A stretch of 64,000 nt of DNA from CBDCUI01 sp965223115 (GCA_965223115.1 OZ244982.1:310001-374000); one strand, 5' to 3'; shown: positions 36,660-45,196, numbered from the stretch's first letter. The notes: generated from the sequence alone by a model not told the origin. Program-made: numbers and translations.

Positions 36660-37271
36660 TTATAGTTCGTCTGGTTGTTGTTTTGCAAGATATAGTGCCT
36701 GAATCACCATAAAGCAAAATGTTAGCGCAAGGATACCAAATAGTTTGAAATTTACCCAGATCGATTCGCTAAATTTATAGGCAATAATAATATTAAGAAT
36801 CGCAATAAACAAAAAGAATATGATCCAGCTAATGGTTAGTATGCGCCAGACACGTTTAGAAGCCTGGAGTGTTTTCCCCATCATGCGTTCTAGCAAGGTC
36901 TTTTCTCCAATAAAGATACTTCCCAGGAATATTATTGCGAATATTGCATTCACAATAGTGGGTTTCCATTTAATGAATACGGGGTCGCGTAAAAATAAGG
37001 TAAAACTGCCGAACAACAAGAAGGCAAAAAAAGTAATTATATGTAATTTAGATGGTTTTCCATTGACCCCCCAGTGAATTAATACCAGTATGCCAGCTGT
37101 GATGATGCCGATGATTACGGCAAAATAAATTGCGCTATTTTTATCACCATGTGTCAAACCTATAAACAACCACGCATTCATCGTTGTAATAATTCCTTCA
37201 GGAACATGCACATAGAACTTATAAGCAATGTAGAATAAGACAACTGACAGATAATCAAAAATTAATTTCAT
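36660..37271 (-). CDS. yciB: Inner membrane protein YciB (septation protein IspZ/A family)
   Basis: The 203-residue protein has five or six membrane helices and YciB landmarks: MKLIFDYLSVVLFYIAYKF at the start, FGSFTLFLRDPVFIKWKPT in the middle and WRILTISWIIFFLFIAILN. YciB acts in cell envelope synthesis and cell elongation or division. Co-transcription with yciI fits most gammaproteobacteria. Confidence 0.92.
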   Translation of the reverse strand: MKLIFDYLSVVLFYIAYKFYVHVPEGIITTMNAWLFIGLTHGDKNSAIYFAVIIGIITAGILVLIHWGVNGKPSKLHIITFFAFLLFGSFTLFLRDPVFIKWKPTIVNAIFAIIFLGSIFIGEKTLLERMMGKTLQASKRVWRILTISWIIFFLFIAILNIIIAYKFSESIWVNFKLFGILALTFCFMVIQALYLAKQQPDEL

Positions 37272-37303
37272 TCTAGAGATTTGTTTAAAGCATTAAGAAA
37301 AAA

Positions 37304-37963
37304 ATGAGCCAATACTTTGTAATTCACCCTATAACTCCTCAGAAGCGACTGATAAGACGAGCAGTGGAGATTATTGATCAAGGGGGATTAATTATATACC
37401 CAACGGATTCCTGTTATGCGTTAGGTTGCCATATTGGTGATAAAAATGCGATGCAGCGTATACGAAAAATTCGACGGCTTGACGATAAACACCATTTTAC
37501 ACTGGTATGTCGTGATCTTTCTGAGCTATCTAATTATGCAATTGTAGATAACAGCTCATACCGATTAATGAAACGCTGTACCCCAGGGCCGTATACTTTT
37601 TTGTTAAAAGCAACTCATGAAGTTCCACGTAGGTTGCAAACGCCTAAGCGTAAAACAATTGGCTTACGCGTGCCTGATCACCCAATTGCATTACAGTTAT
37701 GTGAAGAATTGAATCAGCCGATGATGAGCAGCACATTAATTTTGCCCGAGCAAACCGAACCTTTGTCTGATCCAATGGATATGCGCGACATGTTACAGCA
37801 TGACGTTGATTTGGTAATAGATGGAGGTTTCTGTGGTGTACAAGCTACAACAGTGATTGATTTAGTGGATGATAATCCAAAAATTTTACGCCAAGGTAAA
37901 GGTGATGCAAGCTGGTTGATACAAGATTTTCCAAATGCTGCGTATAATAGCCATAATCAATGA
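37304..37963 (+). CDS. yciO: YciO-type Sua5/YrdC family protein
   Basis: The 219-residue protein has the YrdC-fold blocks GGLIIYPTDSCYALGC, RIRKIRRLDDKHHFTLVC, TPGPYTFLLKA, KTIGLRVPDHP and a C-terminal TTVIDLVDDNPKILRQGKG. YciO is a paralogue of the tRNA threonylcarbamoyladenosine enzyme Sua5/TsaC. Its own activity is weaker and its role less certain. It overlaps the next gene by 4 nt. Confidence 0.88.
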   Translation: MSQYFVIHPITPQKRLIRRAVEIIDQGGLIIYPTDSCYALGCHIGDKNAMQRIRKIRRLDDKHHFTLVCRDLSELSNYAIVDNSSYRLMKRCTPGPYTFLLKATHEVPRRLQTPKRKTIGLRVPDHPIALQLCEELNQPMMSSTLILPEQTEPLSDPMDMRDMLQHDVDLVIDGGFCGVQATTVIDLVDDNPKILRQGKGDASWLIQDFPNAAYNSHNQ

Positions 37964-38658
37964 GTCTAATTCAAGCTATCACTATATGGACTTTACCCGT
38001 TCTATTTGCCATCACTTTGCATGAAGTTGCCCATGGCTGGGTTGCGAAGGTGTTTGGTGATACTACAGCAGCAAGTCTTGGGAGGTTAACCTTAAATCCA
38101 ATTAAGCATATTGATCCCATTGGCACTGTATTAGTACCTGCGTTGATGCTAATACTGCCTGGAAATTTTTTATTTGGATGGGCTAAACCAGTGCCTGTGA
38201 GTATGAATCAGCTCAGGAATCCAAAGCGCGATATGACGATTGTGGCTGCTGCAGGACCATTTGCTAACTTTATTATGGCCGTTTTCTGGGGGTTGATAGT
38301 AAAAAGTTTTATTGGAGCAGCAAATGCTGGCAATGAGCGTGCTGAATTTTTTGTATATATGGGTATCGCGGGATTGGTAATTAATTTAATGTTGATGATT
38401 CTAAATCTATTACCGATTCCACCTCTAGATGGAGGTCGTGTTTTGGCTGGCTTAACACCAAATCATTTTTCTAATACACTCAGGAAAATTGAGCCTTATG
38501 GATTTTTCATATTGATAGGGCTGCTTGCCACGGGCGTGCTAGGGAAAATTATTTTTACACCATTTATTTATATTTTATTTTTTATTTTGTCATTCTTTAA
38601 TGTGGGGTTAAATGAATTTATGCCTTATTATGAACAGTTATTTAGACAGTCTAGTTAA
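37960..38658 (+). CDS. Site-2 protease family membrane protein (M50)
   Basis: The 232-residue protein has five to six membrane segments. The zinc motif HEVAHGW (21-27) lies in the first helix and the third ligand Asp in NLLPIPPLDGGRVL. It lacks the PDZ domains of RseP, so it belongs to the short YwhC-like branch of unknown substrate. It is translationally coupled to yciO (ATGA overlap) and followed by trpS 15 nt later. Confidence 0.9.
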   Translation: MSLIQAITIWTLPVLFAITLHEVAHGWVAKVFGDTTAASLGRLTLNPIKHIDPIGTVLVPALMLILPGNFLFGWAKPVPVSMNQLRNPKRDMTIVAAAGPFANFIMAVFWGLIVKSFIGAANAGNERAEFFVYMGIAGLVINLMLMILNLLPIPPLDGGRVLAGLTPNHFSNTLRKIEPYGFFILIGLLATGVLGKIIFTPFIYILFFILSFFNVGLNEFMPYYEQLFRQSS

Positions 38659-38673
38659 ATTGCGCATTATTCA

Positions 38674-39891
38674 ATGAATTCTAATCCCTCACAAAATAAT
38701 CGTGTACTGTCAGGTATGCGACCAACAGGAAAGCTACACCTTGGCCATTTACATGGTGTGTTACATAATTGGCTTGAGTTGCAACATACACATGAGTGTT
38801 TTTTCTTTGTAGCAGACTGGCATGCTCTCACCACTGAGTATGATAATACTCAAATCATCAGTCAAAGTGTTATGGATATGACTATAGACTGGTTGGCAGC
38901 TGGAGTAAGTCCAAGTGCGGCAACATTGTTTGTTCAATCTCATATACCGGAACATGCAGAACTACATCTTCTATTGTCCATGATTACACCACTTGGCTGG
39001 TTGGAGCGCGTTCCCACTTATAAAGACCAACAGGAAAAGTTAAAAGAAAAGGATTTGGCGACATACGGGTTTTTAGGCTATCCATTGTTACAGAGTGCGG
39101 ACATATTAGTTTATAAAGCGGGTAATGTACCGGTAGGAGAAGATCAGGTCGCACACGTTGAATTAACACGTGAAGTGGCGCGCAGGTTTAATTTCTTATA
39201 TGGCAAAGAGCCTGATTTTGAAGAGAAGGCGAAGTTAGCCATTGGTAAGATGGGTAAGAAAAATGCCAAATTGTATCGTCAACACCGCAAAAATTATCAA
39301 GAAAATGGTGATCTGGAGTCTTTAGAAGTTGCTCGTGCACTTTTGGAATCACAACAAAATATTTCAATTGGTGATAAAGAGCGTTTGTTTGGTTATCTTG
39401 AAGGTGAAGGTAAGATTATATTACCTGAGCCACATGCCTTATTGACTAAGGCATCTAAAATGCCTGGCTTGGATGGGCAAAAGATGTCTAAATCTTATAA
39501 CAATACGATCTCATTGCGTGAAGATGCTGATGTGGTTGAGAAAAAGATCCGTACAATGCCAACTGATCCGGCACGCGTGAAACGCACAGACCCAGGCGAG
39601 CCAACTAAGTGCCCAGTTTGGCAATTTCATGAGATTTATTCTGCAGATGATACAAAATCCTGGGTACAAGAAGGTTGTCGTAGTGCAGGGATAGGCTGTA
39701 TAGAGTGTAAACAGCCTGTAATCGATGCGATAGAATCCGAATTAGCTCCGATTCGAGAGCGTGCAAACGAATATGCAGATGACGAGTCTACCGTATACGG
39801 TATCATTAAAGAGGGTTGCGATGAGGCTCGTGACGTGGCCAGAGATACTTTAGATGATGTGAAGCATGCAATTGGGTTATCATATTGGTAA
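38674..39891 (+). CDS. trpS: Tryptophan-tRNA ligase
   Basis: The 405-residue class-I synthetase has the HIGH-like GKLHLGHLHG, the KMSKS-type GQKMSKSYNN and the tRNA/Trp region SADILVYKAGNVPVGEDQ. It is about 70 residues longer than the E. coli enzyme. The extra sequence is an insertion of about 75 residues (KIGKMGKKNAKLYRQH through EGKIILPEPH) between the two motifs, typical of the longer TrpRS branch. It starts the trpS-scpA-scpB run. Confidence 0.95.
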   Translation: MNSNPSQNNRVLSGMRPTGKLHLGHLHGVLHNWLELQHTHECFFFVADWHALTTEYDNTQIISQSVMDMTIDWLAAGVSPSAATLFVQSHIPEHAELHLLLSMITPLGWLERVPTYKDQQEKLKEKDLATYGFLGYPLLQSADILVYKAGNVPVGEDQVAHVELTREVARRFNFLYGKEPDFEEKAKLAIGKMGKKNAKLYRQHRKNYQENGDLESLEVARALLESQQNISIGDKERLFGYLEGEGKIILPEPHALLTKASKMPGLDGQKMSKSYNNTISLREDADVVEKKIRTMPTDPARVKRTDPGEPTKCPVWQFHEIYSADDTKSWVQEGCRSAGIGCIECKQPVIDAIESELAPIRERANEYADDESTVYGIIKEGCDEARDVARDTLDDVKHAIGLSYW

Positions 39892-39900
39892 GGAATTAGT

Positions 39901-40737
39901 ATGATCGATACGGATTCAAAATCTCAAGAAAGCCTGCAGGCAGAGTTACCCTTTGCTGTTGTGAAAGGAGAGCCCATGACGGTTCCTCCTCAAGACCTAT
40001 ATATTCCTCCCGATGCGTTAGAAATTTTTCTCGATGCCTTTGAAGGTCCTTTTGATCTATTGCTATACCTCATTAAGCGTCAAAACTTGGATATCTTAAC
40101 ACTGCCCATTTTCAAAATAACTCAGCAATACATGGAATACATTGAGCTGATGAAAGAAATGCGGCTTGAACTCGCTGCAGAATATTTAGTAATGGCTGCA
40201 ATGTTGGCTGAAATTAAATCACGCATGTTATTACCTCGACCTGTTGAAGAGGATGAAGAAGAAGATCCTCGTGCTGAGCTAATACGTCGTTTGCAAGAAT
40301 ACGAAAGGTTTAAAAAAGTTGCGGAAGACATCAACGAATTACCGCGTATGTATCGAGACACGTTTAATGTCTCTGTATTGCAGTCTGAATATGAGCATGA
40401 ACGACCACAACCAAGTGTAGATTTAAAAGATGTACTGTTTGCTTTCCGGGAAGTAATGCAACGTGCTCAGATGTTTGCGAGTCACCATATTCAACGCGAA
40501 CCTTTATCAATAAGAGAGCGAATGTCACGTGTACTTAGCATGTTGAATGTCGAAGATTTCGTTGAATTCAATCGCTTTTTTGATTTAGAAGAAGGTCGCA
40601 GTGGAGTTATTGTTACATTTCTCGCATTGCTTGAACTTATTAAAGAACATGTGATTGAACTTGTACAATCAGAGCACTTTGCGCCTATTTATGTAAAACC
40701 GGCTGTAAAAGGCCCAATTGAAAATGAAGACTTATGA
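39901..40737 (+). CDS. scpA: Segregation and condensation protein A
   Basis: The 278-residue kleisin has the ScpA N-terminal block EGPFDLLLYLIKRQNLDI, YLVMAAMLAEIKSRMLLPRP, and C-terminal GVIVTFLALLELIKEHVI. With ScpB it bridges SMC heads for chromosome organisation and segregation. A 30-40 residue N-terminal extension precedes the conserved domain. The stop overlaps the scpB start by 4 nt. Confidence 0.96.
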   Translation: MIDTDSKSQESLQAELPFAVVKGEPMTVPPQDLYIPPDALEIFLDAFEGPFDLLLYLIKRQNLDILTLPIFKITQQYMEYIELMKEMRLELAAEYLVMAAMLAEIKSRMLLPRPVEEDEEEDPRAELIRRLQEYERFKKVAEDINELPRMYRDTFNVSVLQSEYEHERPQPSVDLKDVLFAFREVMQRAQMFASHHIQREPLSIRERMSRVLSMLNVEDFVEFNRFFDLEEGRSGVIVTFLALLELIKEHVIELVQSEHFAPIYVKPAVKGPIENEDL

Positions 40738-41375
40738 AAGATAGCCAAGTCAAACAAATTATTGAAGCTGCATTAATGGCAGCAGATACAGCATGCAATA
40801 TTGATAAACTCTTGCAACTATTTGAGGCAGACGCTGATAAACCTACACGTGATCAAATTAAAGCAGCGATAAAATCACTGCAAGTTGATTGTGAAGGCAA
40901 GGGCGTAGAGCTTAAACGTATTGCAAGTGGATATCGTTATCAAACTCGTAGTGAAGTACAACCGTGGGTGGCAAGGCTATGGCAAGAAAAACCACCTAGA
41001 TATTCACGTGCATTGCTAGAGACCTTGTCATTAATTGTTTATCGGCAACCCATAACTCGTGGTGAGATTGAAGAAGTTCGCGGCGTGAGCGTAAGCAGTC
41101 ACATCATTAAGACTTTATTAGAACGTGAATGGATTAAAGTGATAGGACATAAAGAAGTTCCAGGACGTCCGGCACTTTATGGAAGTACTAAACAGTTCCT
41201 AGATTATTTTAATTTAAAATCTTTGAATGAATTACCCAGCTTGGCGGAATTAACCGATCTTGATCAGACTCATCCTGAGCTAGACCTTCCTGAACCGGAA
41301 GACGATGAAAAGGTTAAATTGCGTGTAGTGAGCGAAGCAGGTGAATTTGTTGATGCAAACGAAACACGTCACTAG
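40734..41375 (+). CDS. scpB: Segregation and condensation protein B
   Basis: The 213-residue protein has the ScpB winged-helix pair: IIEAALMAADTACNIDKLLQLF at the start, then RYSRALLETLSLIVYRQPITRGEIEEVRGV and REWIKVIGHKEVPGRPALYGSTKQFLDYF. It pairs with ScpA. The gene normally leads directly into rluB; here rluB lies about 5 kb downstream, beyond an insertion of repeat-separated small genes. Confidence 0.96.
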   Translation: MKDSQVKQIIEAALMAADTACNIDKLLQLFEADADKPTRDQIKAAIKSLQVDCEGKGVELKRIASGYRYQTRSEVQPWVARLWQEKPPRYSRALLETLSLIVYRQPITRGEIEEVRGVSVSSHIIKTLLEREWIKVIGHKEVPGRPALYGSTKQFLDYFNLKSLNELPSLAELTDLDQTHPELDLPEPEDDEKVKLRVVSEAGEFVDANETRH

Positions 41376-41436
41376 ATAGCTTTTTATACATAAGTTATAA
41401 GTATATTTTGCAGATTAATTTGATTTCTTAACTTAA

Positions 41437-41463
41437 TATCTGCTTTCGGCCAATAGCAGACAT
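41437..41463 (+). repeat. Repeat element copy A (single right-hand hairpin)
   Basis: TATCTGCT, centre TTCGGCCAAT, and AGCAGACAT form the right-hand palindrome of the element family. The left half (TTGGGTCGTT hairpin) is missing. It marks the scpB-proximal edge of the accessory region. Confidence 0.8.
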
Positions 41464-41477
41464 TTTAAAGAGGGTAA

Positions 41478-41867
41478 TTAATCGAAGTTCAGGCTTTCTA
41501 AGATTCTATCCAATTCATCAGATTGGCTATCAGATTTAGTTCTCTCAGCCTTTTGCCAAGAAATTTCATCTTGTCGTTTCTGCTCAATGTAGTTGTTATT
41601 GCAAATAACAATTTGTTGTTTTATTACTTCTAACATTTTTGGAATATCGTTTATATTTCTCACCCATGCCTCAATAAATTGCCCTTCTTCTGCATTTATC
41701 TTTGCATTATCTTTATTCTTGGAAAATATTAAATTGAGATCTGCACACCAGTCTTTAGGCGCGATTTCATTCAGTTCAAAAAATACATCTACATACTTAT
41801 TGTTTTTGAGATTGGGTCTGCGCTTTGGATCGAGCCCTTTTATCTTTAGATCGCTGATATTATTCAA
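41478..41867 (-). CDS. Conserved hypothetical protein, 129 residues
   Basis: The protein begins with a TTG codon with GAGA 8 nt upstream. It is hydrophilic, with no signal or membrane segment. Recognisable features are LKIKGLDPKRRPNLKNN at the start and a Gln/Lys-rich C-terminal helix. I do not recognise the family. Similar base composition to its neighbours gives no extra clue. It lies between repeat copies A and B with the next two genes on the same strand. Confidence 0.55.
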   Translation of the reverse strand: MNNISDLKIKGLDPKRRPNLKNNKYVDVFFELNEIAPKDWCADLNLIFSKNKDNAKINAEEGQFIEAWVRNINDIPKMLEVIKQQIVICNNNYIEQKRQDEISWQKAERTKSDSQSDELDRILESLNFD

Positions 41868-41905
41868 AATGAGTCTCTAATAAATGTTTATAAATTGAGT
41901 TTTAC

Positions 41906-42046
41906 TCATTTGCGCTTCATATCGATTTTGGCAAAGTTTATTGCATCTTTGAGATTGTCATATTTGTGACCTTTGTAGAGATACACTGTCTTTTGCTGTG
42001 AAGTAATCCCATATTGTTCCATTTGTTTATTATCGTCTTCAGTCAT
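41906..42046 (-). CDS. Small conserved protein, 46 residues
   Basis: An ATG at 42046 opens a 47-codon frame: MTEDDNKQMEQYGI at the start, KTVYLYKGHKYDNLKDA in the middle and a C-terminal basic KIDMKRK. The mix of acidic start and the YxGHKYD-like core looks like small proteins of marine gammaproteobacteria. The ribosome site is weak. Function unknown. It lies 39 nt upstream of the TTG-start hypothetical. Confidence 0.5.
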   Translation of the reverse strand: MTEDDNKQMEQYGITSQQKTVYLYKGHKYDNLKDAINFAKIDMKRK

Positions 42047-42076
42047 ACATTTCTACATATCAGCTTTAAATAAACC

Positions 42077-42104
42077 CTCGAGCGATGCAGTTGCATCACC
42101 CGAG
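42077..42104 (-). terminator. Terminator-like hairpin after the RRM gene
   Basis: CTCG/CGAG and GATGC/GCATC form a two-part stem around an AGTT loop, with two internal mismatches. Read leftward, GGTTTATTT follows, fitting termination of the RRM gene ending at 42128. Confidence 0.55.
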
Positions 42105-42127
42105 TACGCTTCGTTTAACTCCTATAA

Positions 42128-42391
42128 TTAGAATCGAGAAGAATTTCGCTGAGGCTTTTCATTTGCTTCATTAACGCGAAGACTTCTGTTATCAATCATG
42201 TGACCATTGAATTTTTTGATGGCCTGTTGTCCTGCATCCTTTGCCATTTCAATAAATCCGAAGCCTCTTGATCGCCCTGAATCTCGGTCTGTAATAAGAG
42301 TAGCGCTGGTGATTTCACCCACTTCACTAAACAGTTCTTTTAAGTCACCCTCGGTGACACTCCAAGGTAAGTTACCTACATATAGTTTCAT
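42128..42391 (-). CDS. Single RRM RNA-binding protein
   Basis: The 87-residue protein is one RNA-recognition motif: RNP2 LYVGNL (3-8) and RNP1 RGFGFIEM (42-49), with LFSEVGEITSATLITDRDSG between them and a short basic tail. Aromatic residues that stack on RNA are present. Such proteins are common in cyanobacteria and many proteobacteria, often cold-induced. The target is unknown. The upstream leader of about 290 nt before repeat B is unusually long. Confidence 0.93.
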   Translation of the reverse strand: MKLYVGNLPWSVTEGDLKELFSEVGEITSATLITDRDSGRSRGFGFIEMAKDAGQQAIKKFNGHMIDNRSLRVNEANEKPQRNSSRF

Positions 42392-42678
42392 TATTTATAT
42401 CCTTGCTCAATGTTCGAGCTTGTGCGTGCGCATTCCCAATGAGTAATCTATTTGCACAAATTTAAATTGTTCTTAATGACCCAATGTCATAAGAATCAAG
42501 TATTAGAAATGATTGCCGAATACTGGCGGAGAAATGAAACTCTGGAAGAATATCGGGATAGGAAAATCTAATCTAAGGCCACCCTACGCTCTATTGGGTA
42601 GAATAGCCACATTTATTTGATAGATAATCGATATTTCATTCTGAAATACAAACTGCCCATCATTTTATACCGGTTAAA
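42392..42678. other. Long leader region of the RRM gene
   Basis: Between the RRM gene and repeat copy B I find no frame or strong hairpin. Cold-shock-type genes often have long leaders, but no consensus structure is visible here. Confidence 0.35.
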
Positions 42679-42779
42679 TGTCCGCTTTGGGTCGTTAGCA
42701 GACATTTTGAACGTGTATGTAATTGATTCCAACCTGTTTCATCCTGATTTATGTCACCTTTCGGCCAATAGCGGTCATT
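42679..42779 (+). repeat. Repeat element copy B (full two-hairpin unit)
   Basis: Left hairpin TGTCCGCT-TTGGGTCGTT-AGCAGACA, then a spacer including TTGATTCCAACCTG, then right hairpin TGTCACCT-TTCGGCCAAT-AGCGGTCA. It is almost identical to copy E: one base differs (AGCGG versus AGCAG near the right end) over about 99 positions. Confidence 0.9.
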
Positions 42780-42990
42780 CTGTGTAATAACATTTACTAC
42801 ATTTAAAATCATTCTGTGGATTAATAACTAAGTAAATGACTACTGCTAGAAGGAGAGCTACTCCACCAATTATCCATGCCAAAATTGAACCGTTAAATAC
42901 AAATTCCACTATAACCGCTAGCACAAATCCTAAAACGATAGGCCCAAACATTAAAAATGATAATGAGTCACTATTATCAGTAAGCGACAT
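42775..42990 (-). CDS. Small zinc-ribbon membrane protein
   Basis: From the ATG at 42990 the 71-residue product has two membrane helices (about 12-30 and 36-54) and ends FKCSKCYYTE. The in-frame codons before this ATG read KKCPKCGSKM, so a CPKC half and a CSKC half would make a four-cysteine zinc ribbon folded around the helices. No ATG, GTG or TTG lies upstream before a stop. A rare ATT/ATA start, or a disrupted start, is possible. It shares repeat B's right edge. Confidence 0.55.
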   Translation of the reverse strand: MSLTDNSDSLSFLMFGPIVLGFVLAVIVEFVFNGSILAWIIGGVALLLAVVIYLVINPQNDFKCSKCYYTE

Positions 42991-43059
42991 TTTAGATCCA
43001 CACTTCGGGCATTTTTTACGAATTAAAATTATTCTTTCTCTTTAAGTTAAGATTTGGAA

Positions 43060-43160
43060 TGTCTGCTTTGGGTCGTTAGCGGTCATTTTAGATTTGTATT
43101 TGTTTGATTCCAACCTGTTGTTCCCCTAATTATGTCTGCTTTCGGCCAAAAGCGGTCATT
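43060..43160 (+). repeat. Repeat element copy C (full unit)
   Basis: TGTCTGCT-TTGGGTCGTT-AGCGGTCA, the spacer TTGATTCCAACCTG, and the right hairpin TGTCTGCT-TTCGGCCAAA-AGCGGTCA. The spacer sequence between the hairpins differs from B and E, while the hairpins and the TTGATTCCAACCTG core are kept. Confidence 0.9.
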
Positions 43161-43164
43161 TACA

Positions 43165-43848
43165 CTAATATGGTTTGAATTTGCTTTCTGCATTTGGGTT
43201 TAAACACGAAGTAATTAAATATGGCGTTCGACTCTTGTTTGGGATTGAACCATGTTGCTCAAGCAAATTTTTTTTATTGTATAAATTTTTAAATTCACCC
43301 ATATATGTTGGATTGATATTGCCAAAACTATTTCTAGTAAACACATAGCTCCCTCTATAATGTTTTACCTCAATAGCAAGTACTATGCATCCTATAAGTG
43401 CTTTTTCTATAGCTTGTACATCTTTTTTATCTTTAAAATAACTATCAATTTTATTGCTCAATTTTCCTGGCTTCCAGGACTCCCTGTAGTAATTAGTTCC
43501 CCAATAATCCTCAAAATAGTTAAGTGCTTTTAAAGTCTTTTGATAGTGTGTTTTAGTATCAGGCTCCTCAAGTATATTTTCTAAGCCTGGATATCTATTG
43601 CCCACAACAACCCACAATTCAAGTAAATCAAAGTCAGAAAAATATGTAAATTCATCAACACAAAATTCTTTAGAGGTAATTAACTCATGATCTTCTTTTC
43701 CATAGCAATCATTTTCATCAGTTACAGCGCGTGCAAATCTATTTATTTCTGGCACTGAAAGGCTAGGTATTTGATGTTTCTCGACTTCAGCAGCACCAAT
43801 ACACGTAGATAGCAATAATAATGGGATGACTAAAATTTTTGAATACAA
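43165..43848 (-). CDS. Exported protein of unknown function, 227 residues
   Basis: A TTG at 43848, with GAGG 8 nt upstream, opens a compact signal peptide MYSKILVIPLLLLSTCIGA. A GTG at 43920 is an alternative that would add 24 residues. The mature part has cysteines in ENDCYGKE, KEFCVDEF, LIGCIVL and SCLNPN, and aromatic-rich stretches (GTNYYRESW). I do not recognise the family. It fills the interval between repeats C and D alone. Confidence 0.55.
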   Translation of the reverse strand: MYSKILVIPLLLLSTCIGAAEVEKHQIPSLSVPEINRFARAVTDENDCYGKEDHELITSKEFCVDEFTYFSDFDLLELWVVVGNRYPGLENILEEPDTKTHYQKTLKALNYFEDYWGTNYYRESWKPGKLSNKIDSYFKDKKDVQAIEKALIGCIVLAIEVKHYRGSYVFTRNSFGNINPTYMGEFKNLYNKKNLLEQHGSIPNKSRTPYLITSCLNPNAESKFKPY

Positions 43849-43933
43849 AATCAGTACCTCTAACACTCCATTTCTCCATTTTCTGCCATTGCTTATTTTG
43901 TTAAGTATTAAATAAGTCACCTAAAACATATAA

Positions 43934-44033
43934 TATCAGCTTTGGGTCGTTAGGAGACATTTTAGTTATGTATATCATTGATTCCAACCTACTGCTTCTA
44001 ATTTTATGACTGCTTTCGGCCATAAGCGGACAT
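43934..44033 (+). repeat. Repeat element copy D (full unit, slightly degraded)
   Basis: Left half ATCAGCT-TTGGGTCGTT-AGGAGACA has decayed arms. The spacer has TTGATTCCAACCTA and the right hairpin is TGACTGCT-TTCGGCCATA-AGCGGACA. Confidence 0.85.
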
Positions 44034-44105
44034 CCACTGTGTCACCAGTTGTCAAATATAACAGTTAGTTTGTTAGAAAATTATTTACTAGCGCATTGAT
44101 TAACA

Positions 44106-44501
44106 CTACTGAATTTCAATTTTCTTAGCGACTGCTTCTTTAATTTTTGGTAACGTCAACTCCAATACTCCATCTTCAATCTTTGCAGAAATACCTTCTT
44201 GGTCAATTTCACTTGATAAGTTGAAGCTACGAGTATAATTACCCACATTGTATTCAGTATAGATTGGTTTTAATCCTTCGTAGTTTGTGAAATCAACATT
44301 ACCTGTAATCGTTAACACACTATTTTCAAGCAGTATGTCAATATTGTTTTTTCCAACACCTGGCATATCCATCGTAATAATTAAATCATCTGATGACTCA
44401 TGTATGTCCGTTTGGGGACTATAGAATTGACCAACCTGAGTCTTTTCACCTTTTTCTTCAAGTTCTTTTTTCTCTTGTACTTCTATATCTTGCGTTGTCA
44501 T
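44106..44501 (-). CDS. Hsp20/alpha-crystallin family small heat shock protein
   Basis: The 131-residue protein has an alpha-crystallin domain (about 30-125) with SSDDLIITMDMPGVGKNNIDI, LTITGNV, and the C-terminal GVLELTLPK. AAGGAGGT precedes the start. It is the second gene of an Hsp20 pair, 16 nt after the first. The two paralogues probably form mixed oligomers that hold unfolded proteins. The N-terminal acidic/lysine-rich segment is short. Confidence 0.93.
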   Translation of the reverse strand: MTTQDIEVQEKKELEEKGEKTQVGQFYSPQTDIHESSDDLIITMDMPGVGKNNIDILLENSVLTITGNVDFTNYEGLKPIYTEYNVGNYTRSFNLSSEIDQEGISAKIEDGVLELTLPKIKEAVAKKIEIQ

Positions 44502-44517
44502 AATTACCTCCTTAGTT

Positions 44518-44943
44518 CTAACTGATCGTTATTGAACGAGGTTTGTCTGCCTCAGCTCTTGGTAAAAATACTGCAAGTACTCCATCGTTGTATTCCGCTT
44601 TGATCCCATCGGGATCGACTTCAAGGGGAAGAGTTAAGGTACGATCAAAATTACCCGCCATTCGTTCACGACGATGTACGCTCACATTTTCATCATAGGT
44701 AATTTCCTTTTTCCCACTCAATCGAATTTGATTACCCTTTACCTGAATGTCTATATCGGATTTTTTCACTCCTGGGATCTCCGAAACCAACACACAATCC
44801 TCACCCTTGAAAAACACATTTACTGGGGGAAATGCACCAACACTTGAAGTCCCTTGAGCAAACCAGTCACTCAAACGAGCCGCATCAATCGCCTTTTGAA
44901 AATCAAGAAGGGCACTAAATGGACCAACAATTCTGTAAGCCAT
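44518..44943 (-). CDS. Hsp20/alpha-crystallin family small heat shock protein
   Basis: The 141-residue protein has an alpha-crystallin domain with DCVLVSEIPGVKKSDIDIQV, IRLSGKK, RTLTLPLEVDPDGIKAEYNDGVLAVFLPR. The C-terminal PRSITIS resembles the I-x-I oligomer anchor. GGAGGT precedes the ATG. A sigma-32-like promoter lies about 45 nt upstream. It is the first of two paralogous genes in one transcript. Confidence 0.94.
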   Translation of the reverse strand: MAYRIVGPFSALLDFQKAIDAARLSDWFAQGTSSVGAFPPVNVFFKGEDCVLVSEIPGVKKSDIDIQVKGNQIRLSGKKEITYDENVSVHRRERMAGNFDRTLTLPLEVDPDGIKAEYNDGVLAVFLPRAEADKPRSITIS

Positions 44944-44987
44944 AATTAATACCTCCCTAAGTTATAGCCAATATGTCATATATCCTG

Positions 44988-45015
44988 ATATAGGGTCGAT
45001 TAAACGAATTTCAAG
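44988..45015 (-). promoter_or_regulatory. Sigma-32-like heat shock promoter of the Hsp20 pair
   Basis: Leftward reading gives CTTGAAA (-35) at 45009-45015, 13 nt, and CCCTATAT (-10) at 44988-44995. The RpoH consensus is CTTGAAA, 11-15 nt, CCCCATNT; only one base differs in the -10. Confidence 0.75.
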
Positions 45016-45196
45016 TGCCTATTAATTCGCTTGAAAATTAGCAGTTTTTCAACTAGTTAGTGAAAATCACATTAATTGGTTTGAGAACAGCAACTGCAAA
45101 ATATTGTTACAAATAATTTAAATTTTCTAGGGGGAATGAGGGAGCTTAAGGAAGTAACACAAAACTTATATTAGTATTTCACAAGAAAATCACTAA
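45016..45196. other. Non-coding stretch between the heat shock promoter and repeat E
   Basis: AT-rich, with no frame or hairpin of note. The whole gene-free interval 44944-45414 contains the promoter, repeat E and about 120 nt of leader before the next gene. Confidence 0.35.
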
